From Spirogloea muscicola (lineage: Eukaryota; Streptophyta; Zygnematophyceae; Spirogloeales; Spirogloeaceae): DNA of 55,863 bases. The position numbers and the translations under genes are program-made. The notes under the pieces are model-generated. The model was given only the letters and a program-made list of their open reading frames with translations. It had not been told where the DNA came from and ran no database searches. The DNA lies in contig WELB01000184.1 in the NCBI GenBank assembly GCA_009602725.1, positions 193,960-249,822 on the forward strand, given 5' to 3'. Positions 1 to 11,600 of this stretch are shown here, piece by piece. The first letter of the stretch is position 1, and every line of letters starts with the position of its first letter.

Positions 1-26
1 ACCGCCGCCGCCGCCGCCGCCGCCGT
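1..26. repeat. CCG triplet run at window edge
   Basis: The window opens with about eight CCG units. A matching CGG run closes the window at its other end. GC-rich triplet runs are frequent assembly break points, so this is probably a contig end rather than an arbitrary cut. It lies immediately before the first coding exon of the NUP188 C-terminal fragment. Confidence 0.85.
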
Positions 27-32
27 GCCGGG

Positions 33-3000
33 ATGTGGCCAACCGGCGACCTCGAGGCGTGCCTGGAGGCCACCGCTGCAAGCCTCCGTCGGCGGCCGCC
101 GCCGCTCGGCGACCCAGCTGGCGCCGCTGCCGCCACTACCGCCGCGGCGCACCAGTGCCGCCTCCTCCTGGTGCTCCTGCGGGCCTGGCGCGACTCGTTG
201 ACCGCTGGCGGCGGCGGGCCGGCGGCGGAGGAGGCCGTTCACCGCGTCTGCCGCCGCGTCGTCGCCACAGCGCTTGCCGGCCTCGCGCAGCTCCACGAGG
301 GCCACGCCGGCGCGGCGCCCGGCCAGGAGGCCGCCGTGCGGCCCCTCCTCGCGTGCCTCCTCGTCGCGCTGAGCCTCCTCCGTGCCCACCACGAGGCGCG
401 CGGCGGCGACCTGGATGCGTCTGTCGAGGACGGCAGCGCAGCATCCTTGGACAGCCAGGACGCCTTTGCTGAGGTAAGCTCGCACCTTCCCAATGTTGTG
501 GCTCAGGCTCGATTCCCGAGGTCCGATGCCGAAGTCCAATGCCCTGCTTCACCTCCCCTCGCCTCGGCGTTCTGCTGGCCCCCATTGACGAGCGCCACTA
601 CCGGCTGTCTGCGTCGAGCTCCTGACCATGGTCAATGGTTAGGGTTAGGGCAAGATGGTCAAGGCAAGACGGTTAAGGAAATGTCAGGGTCAGGGCAAGA
701 TCGTGGTTGAGGGCTTAGCGAGGGTTTAGTTTGCAGTCAGTCTGACGGCGCTGCTTGTGTGGAGCGCGCCGGCCAGGTGGCGCTCCTGATGCTGGGCGCT
801 CTGCCGGGCCTGTGCCAACTGGCGGCGGCCGGCGCCGGCGCCTGCGGCGACCTGGCGCTCGCCGCCGTGGATGCCACCATCGGCGGCTTCCTCGCGGCCC
901 CGACGTGGCTCCCAGTCCTCGCCGCCCACCTCCCGTTCCAAGCGATCCTGGCGCGGCCGTCCGGAGCCACCGTCGTCTTCCTGCGGCTCTGCCTCACCGT
1001 CGTCCAGTCGCAGCGCGGCCTGGAGCTCCTGCGCGATGCTGGCCTGCTGCGGCACCTCACGCGGCCTGCCCACCACCTCACAGCAGCGAGCAACAAGAGC
1101 AGGAAGCTGAGCGGCGGCGATGGCAGCCCCTCGTCTGCCACGGTGGATGCCAAGTGGACCCTAGTTCTTGCCCTCGTGACGGCGGTGCTGCGGTCGGCCG
1201 CTGATGTCAACCAGAGCGCCAATGCCGCCAAGGCCTTCGGCAGTGGCCGCGACAGCGTCGTGGAGCAGGCGCTGGACTTCGTGGCGGAGCATGGGAGCCG
1301 GATGTTTGGCGTGCTCGAGCCGCCGGCCGGGTCGCGGCAGCGGCAGGCTGCCGTGCTGCGGCCGCCGGGCCTCAACAAGCGGGCCCGCGCGCAGCAGTGC
1401 GCGCCCCTCTCGCTGGCCGCCCTCAAGGTTGGCCCCACTTGTACGCTTTCACCAATACAAGACCCCATTCCCAACCTCTTCTCCTTCTTCTGTGAGACCT
1501 AGCTGATGTTCTTGTTCTTGTTCTTCTTCCGACTATGTCTTGCTCCAGCCATGAGCTCTGCGTGCGTCCTCTGCAGTCACTTTTAGCGTCTGGACATTTT
1601 GACATCTGGAGCTGAGGGCTGTGCCCTTGCAGCAGCCAGTTAGCCTAGGCATAGTACATCGGGCGCTTGCTTGGTCATGCATGTGACATCCTTAAGGATA
1701 CCCTGACCTTGATTGCACTGTCAAAGTTTTACACTCTAGCCCTGTATGCTGGACAGAGATTGTACACACTCACACCCTAGATAACATCACTTACACATAG
1801 CCTAGCGTGAACTTCACATATTTCGATCTGATACTTCACGGCTAATGTAGCACAGCTTGCATGGCCAAGCACCAGCTGTCGGTTGCTGACTCAGGCCCGT
1901 CGGTTTGGTTAAGACCGCAGGAGGTGGAGCATGTGCTGATGCTGCTGGTGGAGCTCGCACGGTGGAACGGCCGCTGGGCTCGGCGCCTTCCGGGTCTGGT
2001 GCCGGCTTTTGCTGAAGCAGCAGCGTGCCACCTGGCATTCGTCGCACGGGAGGGCGCACTATGGCTCACGGATGCTCCGCCGTCGGGCAGTGGCCTGGAC
2101 CTGCCCTTTCGCAGCTCGCCGGAGTCAGCGGTGGAGCGTGCAGGGGTAGCGAGCTCGGCAGCGATTGGCAGCAACCGGGGCTGGTTTGCGCTTGCAGCGC
2201 ACGCCTGTGCCGACCTGGCGCTGCCACCGCTGGCTGCGGCAAACGGGCCACCTTTGCAAGGCGGAGCAGCTGCTGCTGCCGGTGATGTGCTTCCAAGCAA
2301 GCTGGCACTGGGCGCCGTTGCGGTTGAGGACTTACCCTGTCGCCCTAGCGCTCATAGCGAAGAGTTGGCCTTGGCAGTGTACAAGACCGCCGGCTGCGCC
2401 TTGCGGTTCACTTGCGAGCTCATCATGCAGGCCATTGGCCCCGTCGGTGGCGCCCCGGTTGACTGTCGCTTGCTGCCTGACATGCCATCTCCGGAGATAC
2501 TGCACAGCCTGCAGGTCTGCTCACCAGCCCTGTCAAGTGCACCTCATATTCCACACCCTGACTGGTCGAGTCCATCTTATTCACATGCTCTAGCATGGTG
2601 ATGTTGAGTGCACTGTAGCTGTCCGTGGCCTGGTACACTCTGGTGCCGCTTGGTCTCTCCATGTTCCACCTTCTTGGGCCAGCTGCAGATTAACTGCAGC
2701 TGCAGAGTAATCACATTATCTAGGCCCATACATCCTGAAGCTGGTCCTTTGAAGCAGAGCCAAGTGGCACATACTCTGCGTGGCAGTGATGAGTCACAGC
2801 CCAAAAATTCCTCATCTTTTCCACCTTCGATCCTGGCTGTCAAATTCTGCGTTGCACTTATGAGCTACCTTTTACTGTATCATGCAGCAAATACTCCACG
2901 AGATAATTAGTGGTTGAAGTCCAGCGGACCCACTTTACAGACCCACAGTTCGGGTGTTTGCGTGATTGTGGCCTCACAGGAACAGGGTGTAGTCATCTTG

Positions 3001-3178
3001 ACTGAGCTGCTGTCGAGCGGCCGACGCGGGCCACAGGTTGACGAGGCCTGCCGCCTGCTCCTGTCAATCGTGGATCAGGCACTCCTCGTTGAGGCCTGCA
3101 TTGTCAGGGCATGCGGTGTGCAGCCGTCCCCCATCCACACGGACCTCTTCATCAAGGGTTTGCAGCCCCTGCAAGCAG
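33..3178 (+). CDS. NUP188: NUP188 nucleoporin, C-terminal part (5' end missing at window edge)
   Basis: Large scaffold nucleoporin of the inner ring of the nuclear pore; an all-helical superhelix. Exons I can place: from the window edge to 473, 741-1427, about 1861-2514, and 2980-3178. Exon 2 contains VEQALDFVAEHGSRMFGVLE, which lines up with the ALDFVGVHQER segment of animal NUP188. Exon 3 ends LPDMPSPEILHSLQ and exon 4 carries VEACIVRACGVQPSP, both close to the C-terminal region of plant NUP188 as I know it. The ATG at 33 is not a true start: the reading frame is open into the window edge. The acceptor of exon 3 does not give a clean phase with the donor at 1427, so that junction is approximate. 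I could not find the last exon or the stop. The missing N-terminal two thirds are on the opposite strand at 8604-19713. NUP205 is the only close alternative and fits less well. Confidence 0.8.
636..655 (+). repeat. Short telomere-like TTAGGG pair in intron
   Basis: Within the first visible intron of the NUP188 fragment the sequence reads ggttagggttaggg, followed by degenerate GGTTAAGG and GGTTTAG-like words to about 735. This is only two perfect units and may be chance in a G-rich intron. Confidence 0.4.
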
Positions 3179-3707
3179 GTCAGCGTGCTTTTATTAGGTG
3201 CTGCATCCGAGGTCATCATATCTGGACATCACCTATACATGCCATGGGCTACGTTGCAGTACTCTGCTCATGCAAGAGTTGTATGTAGGGCCAGCCTGAA
3301 CATGTGACTGTGAGCGCTCGATCAGCAGGAAACCAAGAGATTTGCACATTCTCTGGGTAGTGATGAAATCTTGTACCTTGCATGCTCCCAAGTAACCTTC
3401 AGTATGTGGGTGAAGCCTCAGCGAGGTTAGAGGCTGGTGTCAATGGGGACTTGCGCAGGACGCACACAGGCAGTGCTAGAGCCAAACTTGATTGTCAGGG
3501 CTGCTGGCTCTATGTCATCAGCCGTGCAGAAGGAGGGGAGGCTGGAGCCGTTGCTTCTGGAGCTGCAGACATCTGCTCCGTTGGTACATGCGTCCCTTTC
3601 ATGACCATACTGCCTTTGGTGGAGCCAAAGCGAAGCATATGGTGTCTGGGCGTTGCGCACATTGCGCCTCATTCTTTTGGTTGCCATGGAAGACACAACT
3701 TCACCCT
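3179..3707. other. No gene recognised
   Basis: This stretch follows the last NUP188 exon I can place. It should contain the final exon and the 3' end of that gene, but no reading frame matches the family well enough to call. Nothing else is recognisable before the duplicated repeat begins. Confidence 0.4.
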
Positions 3708-4146
3708 TTTACTTTCACGTCTCCCTGCTGGCGCACTTCGCAATGCGGTGGGGATGCTTGCAATGCGCCGTTGCACTTCCAGACGTGAGAGAAGCATTTC
3801 ACATACTGGCTTCGTGTTTGGAACCTACAAGCCAGCCTGCACTGCATAGGCAGGCGAGTATAAGTATAGTGTTGCGATTGACTTAACGCTGGGAGACAGA
3901 AAAGGAATTGTGCTGCCAATAAAAGGCAATGGCTGTGAGTGGCCAGCCCAAACAAAAAGAACAAGGTCTGAAACAGCTCTTACAATGTGACGCATTGACT
4001 GTAAGAAAGTAAGATCATCCAAGCTGTGGAAAAAGCCAGCCCAAGCAGACTGGACGAGGTTCGAAGGGGCTGAAAAGAGCTGAAATACCCGACTAAGCAA
4101 GTACCACGAAGGATGCTCACTTGGAGCCCTCTAGTCAAGAAGAATA
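3708..4146. repeat. Direct repeat unit 1 (about 440 bp)
   Basis: This block is repeated at 4452-4926 in the same orientation with perhaps 80% identity by eye. Shared landmarks, in order: tactttcacgtctcc, atgcttgcaatgcgccgttg, cactgcataggcaggcgagt, gttgcgattgactt, then a gccagccca word, gaacaaggtctg and gagccct near the end. The shared words gccagccca and caaggtctga recur at 20.94 and 48.58 kb, so the block belongs to a dispersed family. No coding capacity is seen. Confidence 0.8.
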
Positions 4147-4224
4147 GCTCCAATGTAAGTAAACGGCTCTTCCAGATTGACAGCAATGGCTGTGAGAGGC
4201 CAGCCCACAGGAATGGACGAGGCC

Positions 4225-4432
4225 TGAAAGAAGAAGAAGGGCTCGCCCATTGAGGATAGAAGAAAGAAGAAAGTGCTCGCCCATTGAGAATAGGGGCTGG
4301 AACAACCAGCCCGAAAAAGAATGAACAGAGTACGAGAAGGGGGCCAGGGGAAGCGCTAAGTAACAGAAACAAAGCTGCTACGAGACACTCAGTAACCCCT
4401 GCTAAGCAGCCGCAGATCAGAGATGCTGGGCT
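4225..4432 (+). repeat. Dispersed GCTCGCCCATTGAG repeat, copy 1
   Basis: The core is gctcgcccattgag followed by an ataggggctgg word, [17 protein letters not shown], gaacrragtacgagaag, gggggccag, then ctcagtaacccctgctaag and gcagccgcagatcagaga. Near-identical copies are at 20206-20283 (short), 27855-28168 and 50424-50572. The start of this copy is itself partly duplicated (gggctcgcccattgag occurs at about 4238 and 4271). The copy ends at a single n. No ORF is conserved between copies, so a non-autonomous element is likely. Confidence 0.8.
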
Positions 4433-4433
4433 N
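4433..4433. other. Assembly gap marker (n)
   Basis: A single n lies between the end of the dispersed repeat and the second unit of the direct repeat. True gap length is unknown, so the spacing of the two direct repeat units may be wrong. Confidence 0.9.
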
Positions 4434-4451
4434 TGGATGCTGTGAGATTTA

Positions 4452-4926
4452 AGTCCACCTTATACTTTCACGTCTCCGTGCTGGCGCACATCGCAATGCG
4501 GCGGGGATGCTTGCAATGCGCCGTTGCACCTCCAGACGTGGGAGAAGCGTTTCACCTACTGGGTACGTATTTGGAATCTTCAAGCCTGCACTGCATAGGC
4601 AGGCGAGTACAAGTACAGGTTGCGATTGACTTGAAGACGCTGGGAGGAGGGAGAAACTGCGCTTCCAAAGCACGGGGACGGCTGTGAGAGGCCAACCCAA
4701 AAGAAATCAACAAGCTGTCTGAAAGAAGAACCAGCTCTTGGTTCTTCTTTCTCATACAATGTATCGCAAATACTGTGAGAAAGTACGACCATCTTAAGGG
4801 GGCGAGGGCTGGGAGAAGCCAGCCAAACAGAGTGAACAAGGTCTGAAGGGGCCGGAAAGAGCTGAAGTACACAACTTAGCAAGTAACACAAAGGATGGAC
4901 ACTTAGAGCCCTATAGTCAGGAAGAG
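4452..4926. repeat. Direct repeat unit 2 (about 475 bp)
   Basis: Second copy of the 3708-4146 block in the same orientation. It carries the same ordered landmarks and ends with gagccctatagtcaggaa. It is slightly longer than unit 1, with additional sequence around 4725-4800. Downstream, 4915-5000 resembles segments near 41540 and 49310 (aaggcg, gttgcgca, ttgaagggaggcca words), suggesting a further repeat joined to it. Confidence 0.75.
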
Positions 4927-5572
4927 AAGGCAAGCGTTGCGCATGGATTGAAGGGAGGCCAGTCTAAGTCACTACATCGTTCAGGCAGGAATTGTCGCAA
5001 AAACAGGCTATACGAAACGAAGCCCTATGCTAAGGTGGCTAGGGTAACAGAAGAAACAGCTCTGAATGGCAGCCGCAAGTCAGAAAGCCGGAGGAACATC
5101 AGTTGGACTGTCGGCTGGGCGTCATCGGGGGTTGACGCTGGCAGGACCCGCAGGCACGGAATCCGGGCGGGGCCGCGGCGGGGGGCCTGCCGGAGCCGTC
5201 GGATCCGATCCCGGACACGAGCTCGATCCAATGGCGTGCCGGCGGTGTGCATCCGACGGCCCGTAGCGCCTCCCGGCAACGTAACGGGGCGCGGGGAGCG
5301 CCGTCAGCGCAGCCGGCGCGCCGCCGTTAGATCTCGTCCCGCCTCTCCGCCCCTCTGCCGCCATTGCCAGCCCGCTGGCTCTCCGCAGCCGCCGCCGCCG
5401 CCGCCGCCCTCGCCGCCGCCGCCGCCGGCGGGAGAGAGCCGGCAGCCCGCTGCCTCGCCGCGGCTCCTCGGCCTGCCGCTGGTGGAAGCTCCGTGATGGC
5501 TTTGACGGCGGCGGCCCCGGTGGCCGCTGCCTCCTGATCTGGCTCTCTCGCGTCGTGCGCCGCGCCCTCGCC

Positions 5573-7812
5573 ATGGCCCTCCGCGCGCCCCTCGCGCCCT
5601 GCCGCCGCCATTGCCCCGCCTCTGCGCCGCTTCCGCCGCCTCCTCCGCGAGCTCCGCCGCCGCCGCCGCCGCTCCGCAGCAGCGCCGCCGGGAGCTGTAG
5701 ACGCAGCCATGGAGTAGCGCACCCCCGCCGCCCCGTGTGCCGCCAGCCATGGCCGTCCACCGCCGCCACCCCGCCCCCCTCCTCTCCTCCGCTTGCCGCC
5801 GTTCGCCAGCAGTCGACGGCGGCGCTTGGATCCTGTCGACAGCAGCCATTGCCGAAGCTGCCGACGCTCGCCACCAGTGTCACGACGCGGGAGCGCAGGC
5901 TTCCGGCGTGTGCCAGCGGCAGTCTGCGGCGAGGGCCGCGGCCGTCGCCGACGCCATCGCTGCCGAGCTTGGAGGGCAGCCAGATGGCATTCCTCTTCTT
6001 CAGGTCGCAGCGCCGGCCGCAGCAGCCGCAGGTCACCGTCGCAGCCGTGTGGGGTGCCTCCGCCCTCCTGCGGCCGCTGCGGCAGTGGCTCCCCGCCGGC
6101 TCGGCGGAGCCCGAGGCGGCGGATCAGCACTGGACGCCGTCGGCCGCTGGCAGGCGTGGCCTGGTTGCGCCGGAGCTCCGACGGGCTCCGCGGTCCTGCC
6201 AAGCGGGGGCCGCGCCGGAGCACGCCGCCGGACACGGGCGTGACGGCGGCGCTCTGGCCGAGGAGGAACGCCTGGCTGCCGTGGCCAAGCGGCCTGCAGA
6301 GCTCGGCGGAGCCGGCTACGGCGGCGTTGGCAATGGCAACCCCGAGATGCCGATCGCAGAGAGCGGCGAGCATAGCAGCCCCGAGGCTGGGGGCGACGGC
6401 GGCTCTGGCGACCGTCCCAGCTGGCTGCCGAGCTGGCTCAGCCTCACGAGCGACGACGGGCGCACGGTGATCGCGGCATTCGTCTTCTCGCTCCTCTTCC
6501 GGTGGCTCATTGCCGAACCGCGCTTCATCCCGTCCCTCTCCATGTACCCCACGTTCGAAGTCGGCGATCGCATCATCGCCGAGAAGGTGAGGATGGGCAG
6601 CAGTGATTGCAATCTCGTCTCAGAAGCGGCGTGACCCACATTGCCTCCACATTCAGTGTGGCTGATGAGAGACTCTGGCAATGGTCGCTGCTGCAATGGC
6701 GGCAGGTCTCCTACCACTTCCGCAACCCGGACATTAACGACATCATCATCTTCAAGGCCCCAAAGGTGTTGCAGGTAAGCAGGAATGTAGCAGCACTTGC
6801 CCTCCTCCTTCCTCCCCCTGTTTCCTCCCTCTTCCCCTCCTGCCCCATCCATCCCTGTAATATGGTGCTGATTGTCAGCTGCCTTAAGTGCCTCCGCAGA
6901 CTGTTGGCTCTGGTCCATCGGCCGTCAGCCTTGTTGACCTGCCGCGTGTGGTGCCGCTTCCGGCGAGCAGGACCGGGGCTATGATTCCAGCGAGGTTTTT
7001 ATCAAGCGGGTGGTGGCCAAGGCGGGGGACCTTGTGGAGGTAAGCCGCTGGGTGTCTTGACTGCGACGGCATGACTCCTCTACCAGGCCGCCTGAGTGCA
7101 GACAGCACAACTCCTGCTTGCTAGCTCGCGCTCTTGCTAGCCCACCACGTCGTTCAACGACGACGACAAATGGCAGGTGCATGGTGGCAAACTGCTGGTA
7201 AACGGCGTTGCCAAGGATGAGGACTTCATCTTTGAGGCGCCGACGTACGACATGGGCGTGGTGGTACGTGCTTCACTGCTTTCACAAAGCAGGGACAGCT
7301 CGTCCTTATCCCGGGATGAATCAGGCAAATGAGCAGGTTTCCAGACCTGATGGGCTGGTGTGGTGTTCTTCTGAGTGCAGCATGTCCCAGCCGGGCATGT
7401 GTTTGTAATGGGCGACAATCGCAACAACAGCTACGATTCCCATGTCTGGTAATTACTTCACCCCCACACTTATTCCAATCGCAGGTTCGCTATGCATTAA
7501 GGGGATGATTATGAAGAGCGCTGGCAGCCCTTGGCTTTGGTTGCATCTGGGTCTGCCCGCCAGCATGCACATGTTTTTGGAGGAGTGTGTTACATTCATT
7601 GGTGTTGCTGATTACTGATTATTATTCATCTTATAGGTTTTCTTTAAGTGGTCAACCTTCACTTCTCGCTCTTGTGCAGGGGTCCGTTGCCGGCCAAGAA
7701 CATTCTTGGCCGGTCAGTGGTACGCTACTGGCCAGTCAATCGCCTTGGCTCCACCGTCACAGACCTGCACCCTGCCGAGTTGCCCCAGCTGGTGACAGAT
7801 GCAATTGCATGA
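5573..7812 (+). CDS. TPP: Thylakoidal processing peptidase (type I signal peptidase)
   Basis: Membrane serine protease (S26 family) that removes lumen-targeting signals from thylakoid proteins. Six exons: 5573-6586, 6706-6774, 6971-7039, 7177-7263, 7381-7448, 7680-7812. All have GT-AG borders and join in frame to 479 residues. The start is the ATG in the context gccATGg. About 300 Ala/Arg/Pro/Ser-rich residues precede the core, longer than usual, presumably a plastid (and thylakoid) targeting region. One membrane segment ([17 protein letters not shown]) leads into the catalytic Ser323 (PSLSMYPTF); the general base is Lys373 in [11 protein letters not shown]. The box D motif is [11 protein letters not shown], followed by GRSVVRYWP. 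The thylakoidal assignment rests on these motifs and on the leader; a plastid-envelope role (as in PLSP1) is possible. Confidence 0.93.
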
Positions 7813-8603
7813 ACGGAAGGCGGCTCAGGAAGCTGGAAGTCGTGGCAAAGGTCAACAGTTGCCAAGCAGCCCCATGGCAGTCTCTTGTACTCAGCACACG
7901 CACACTCATAAGGCCATGGATTGGGCATGCATGTGGCGCCCTCGGAGCACAACGGCAGCTTCTTTGACTCAAATTATGAGATGTGTCCATGACTTATGGG
8001 CACCACGTGGCCCACTAGGAGGAGCACCAGAGGCCAGCCTGGGGTCCTGGCACTCCTCCAACATCACTTTGACTTCTGGGCGGCAGTCAAATCTGAAGGC
8101 GATGTGATGTAGTTTTGCAACTCGCTTGGGGATTGTGAGAGTTGCAGATACGTCTCAGGCGCCTAGCAAACATAGCCATATGTGTGCCTAATTGCCAATA
8201 GTGGCAGCACACAAACAGATGGCATTCTTCACCAGGAATACATGTTGATAATGGCCTCTGGCCCACCAGGGAGGTCATACACTGGTCAGCGCGTCACAGC
8301 GCCACCCTTCATGGAGTGTATGGGTGGACCACCTTTGGCACTTTTGAGCCGAGTGCCAAAGCTTGCATGCTGCAGCGCAGGCCATGCAAGCTTATTCAAG
8401 GTTGGCAAAGGCAACTGGTTGCCTGACACTGGAGAGTGGCAAACTTTGTAGGCAAATCTGACTACCAAGTACAGCTGCATTGCTAGGCAGCTGGATATAG
8501 TAACACCATTCTTTTCCAACATTTCTATTGAAGAGAATGGTACTGTCTCGTCTTACAAACGGGTTGGTCTTGTTTGTCAGTTGTATGTCAGAAGTTGCCA
8601 TCT
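7813..8603. other. Intergenic, contains probable inversion breakpoint
   Basis: No coding exon is recognised. It separates the signal peptidase stop from the last minus-strand NUP188 exon, whose likely donor (AAA|gtgaaa) is at about 8604. The 3' UTR of the peptidase and the truncated NUP188 intron should both lie here. A short imperfect inverted repeat (tggcacttttgagccgagtgcca) lies near 8335. Confidence 0.5.
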
Positions 8604-11600
8604 TTCACTTTGTTTGCAGCCGCGTTAGCGAGACAGCGAGGAGGTCTGTCCAGGATGCAAGCACACGTTGCCGGGCGGCTGCGAGCAAGGCCGCGGTGGT
8701 CGCCAGCCCAAAGCACCGTAGTGCTGCTTCTGTGTGCTGCCGCTGCAGGGAGTTGGGCCACCATTCCATGCCAAGCGCCCTGGCAGACAAGCAGCAGCAG
8801 TCGAAGCAAGCATTGAGCCAATATAGCTGAATCAGAGCCAGCTGGAGTTCATCTTCTCTGACTCTAAGCCCTACCTCCAGAGTAGTCTGCATTTCTCGTA
8901 CCTTTTGAGGAGCGAGCAAGGCGAGCCGGCATCGAGGCCGTTATTGAGCGCCGGTGCCCCAACCCTCAGGAGCTCCTCCGGCTGCATGGACACCACAAGC
9001 TCCAGTAGCCGGCGGAAGGAGCCCGCCGGCACATCGCGCCCGTCTTCCACCTCACCAGCCAGGTGCTGATAGAGGTCATTCGCAACGAGCGCTTGCAGGT
9101 CCTCGTCCCGCCTGCAAAGACATATAGTACGGAGCCTGTTGGGGCTATAGCTGATTGGTGGAGCTCAAGCTCACTTGCAGCGGCAAAGTCGGGCATCTAA
9201 TCTTGCGAAGGCCCAGCGTAGAAAGCAGCTGTTGGCAAGCTTGCCAATTCTACCTCAAACTCGCCAGGCAAGCACAACCTATAGTGTGGTGCATTAGCTC
9301 ACTTCCAGAGGCTTGTTGGCATCAGCAAAGATGCAAAATGGAGAAAGAGCTGGATGTGTGAGTCCATGCACTGAGCTTAAACTGGAGAAGAACAAGTTGG
9401 TCAATAAGAAACTGAATAGCAGGAGGGGAGCTGGCAAAGTTTGCGACTCTGTTGGACGAGGAGTGCTCACCCATATGCGCGATACTGCTGGAGGAGCTCC
9501 TTGGCGTCAGGTGACAGAAAGAGCTGCATGAGAAACAAGGAGTCACTCAGATCTGCTGTAAAAGTTTTATCGTTGTCTATGTTGCAGGGACAATCATGTC
9601 CTATGTGTGCCTTCACGACTTGCTATTCTCAGCAGCATGTCACCATGCTGTAAGCATAAGATAGGGTAGGTAAAGCCAAGCCAGTTCTGGCTGCCGCTCG
9701 AGACAATAACAGCCCTAAGATACTCATTCTGAGAAAGTCGTTTCACAGTTGCTGAAATGGCACAAACCCCTCAATACTTAGCTCATTCCCACTCAAGGCA
9801 AGCTCATGGGCGTCCGAACTGCACCTTTGCCGCCACTCCTTGCACACAAGCCACGAGGTTCTCATCAAGGCCATCCTTGTCCTCCTCCAGCACCTTGCTC
9901 ACGAGCCCAACAAGCACAAGCTGGGAGTACTTCTGCAAACAACCACAGCACACTTCACTGCCAATGCTGCCATCGTCCCGCAACCAGTGTAGTCTTATCA
10001 GGCACTGTCCCGCCCAGATGTCATATGCAATGCCCTCGCAGGCGGCCGATATGCTAGAAAGATACGTACACCTCTTTCTTATGACACCCACTATTAGATT
10101 GGGTAGGCCACTACCTTGCTCTGGTGATAGATGTCAGCATGATCATCCTGCACTTCAGCGAACTTCGCCGTGGCTGCCTGGGGCCCCGTACCCGCCAGCT
10201 TGTGCCAGTCACGCAGCACCTGCAACGCGCCCGACTCCCCAACAGCCCTGGAGGTGTCACCGACGCAAGTCGCCGACTCGGCTGGCACCAGCAGCCGTGC
10301 CTGCAGGAAGACGTCGAGCGCCATGAGCTGGAAGGCCAAGGCTTCGCAAGTCAAATGCAGCGCCTCCTTCTCCATCTCCTGCACTTACAATCACCACCAG
10401 CTAGAGGCAGTTAGTCCTGGGTATGACAATGTTCCAAATGTCGGAATTGGCATTGCTCGTCCCAGATTGATGAGGTTAATCTCATTATACTTAGCAGCTG
10501 GCAGCAACAGATTATGCATCGAAGCTGCTCTCAGATACCAAGCACCTAGCATGACATTAGGGACTTGTTTTCCCTAAGATCTGGCCCTGAGCAGTCGACT
10601 CACCTCACAGCTCTTTGCCACCTGCATGCTCTTGTCATCAGCGTCAGCAGACGGTGACGGAGCACTGGCGGCGCTGGAGGATGTGAAGAGGCTGGTAGTG
10701 GCAGTCAACCAGAAAGTCGGCTTGCTGAGCAGCCACCGAACAACACTGTAGCAACCCACAGGCTCGTTCCAGATGCGGACGAGCAGGGTGAGCACCCTGG
10801 CCAGCACCTCGCCCAAGTCACTGCAAAACATATACGAGAGAATGATCTACAAGGTAGCATATCCATAACTCAAGCAAATCAGCGAATTAGATAATCCTAC
10901 ACATTATTTGCCACTCCTAACTTGATATATCCAAACCTCCTATGGCACTCGGCTGGCTTTCACAGCCGCCCCTTGATATCAGCAGCCGCTACCACGTGAG
11001 GCCAATGTCCTGAGGGGCCCAACTTGTTGGCCATCACTGCGACATTGTTCTAGGCACCTTGGAATGCATCCAAGCTGAAATGCAGGACATGCCAGGAATA
11101 GAGACCTTGCCAAGAGCACAGCGGACTGCTGGACCAGCGCCCAGAGCGCCTCCAGACCCTTGCCCTCGCCCAAGTTGTCCTCCTTGTCACCGTTACACCT
11201 GGACGGGTCCGGGGGCGAGAGGAAGAAGTCCACCAAGGCTGGCTGAACAAGTGCAGTCAAAGTCTTGATTACTCAGCGAATCGGTGCATGCAGCTTAGCC
11301 TGAGGTTTGATGTTTCTGTTTGATACATTCTGAAACAATTGCACCACATCTAAGAGCAGAATGAAGATTTAGAGCAGGACAAATTAGTACCTGCCCTGGA
11401 ACAGCAGCAATGAGGAGGTCCAAAGCTGCCAGTGTCAAATCCGGATACGCTGCCGCTACGTCCTTGGCAAGAAGCCCAGCAAAGTAGCTCCTCAAGTGCG
11501 CCACCTGTGAGGTCCACCATTTACTAAAAACCAGCATTCAGTACCAAAATCAGCCTGGAGGATGGCATCCCCAGAGGCAAACAAGGAGCAACATTGGTCA

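Noticed and set aside
136-585. Arg/Pro-rich ORFs antisense to the first NUP188 exon
   Set aside because: They are the low-complexity shadow of GC-rich coding sequence; the sense frame carries the family match.
5122-6373. Long minus-strand ORFs of 304 and 348 codons opposite the signal peptidase leader
   Set aside because: Composition is Arg/Ala/Gly from CGG/GCC triplets with no domain; the opposite strand has a complete spliced peptidase.
9757-10326. Plus-strand ORF of 189 codons
   Set aside because: Overlaps NUP188 exons on the minus strand, which have clear family similarity (KYSQLVLVGLVSKVLEE).
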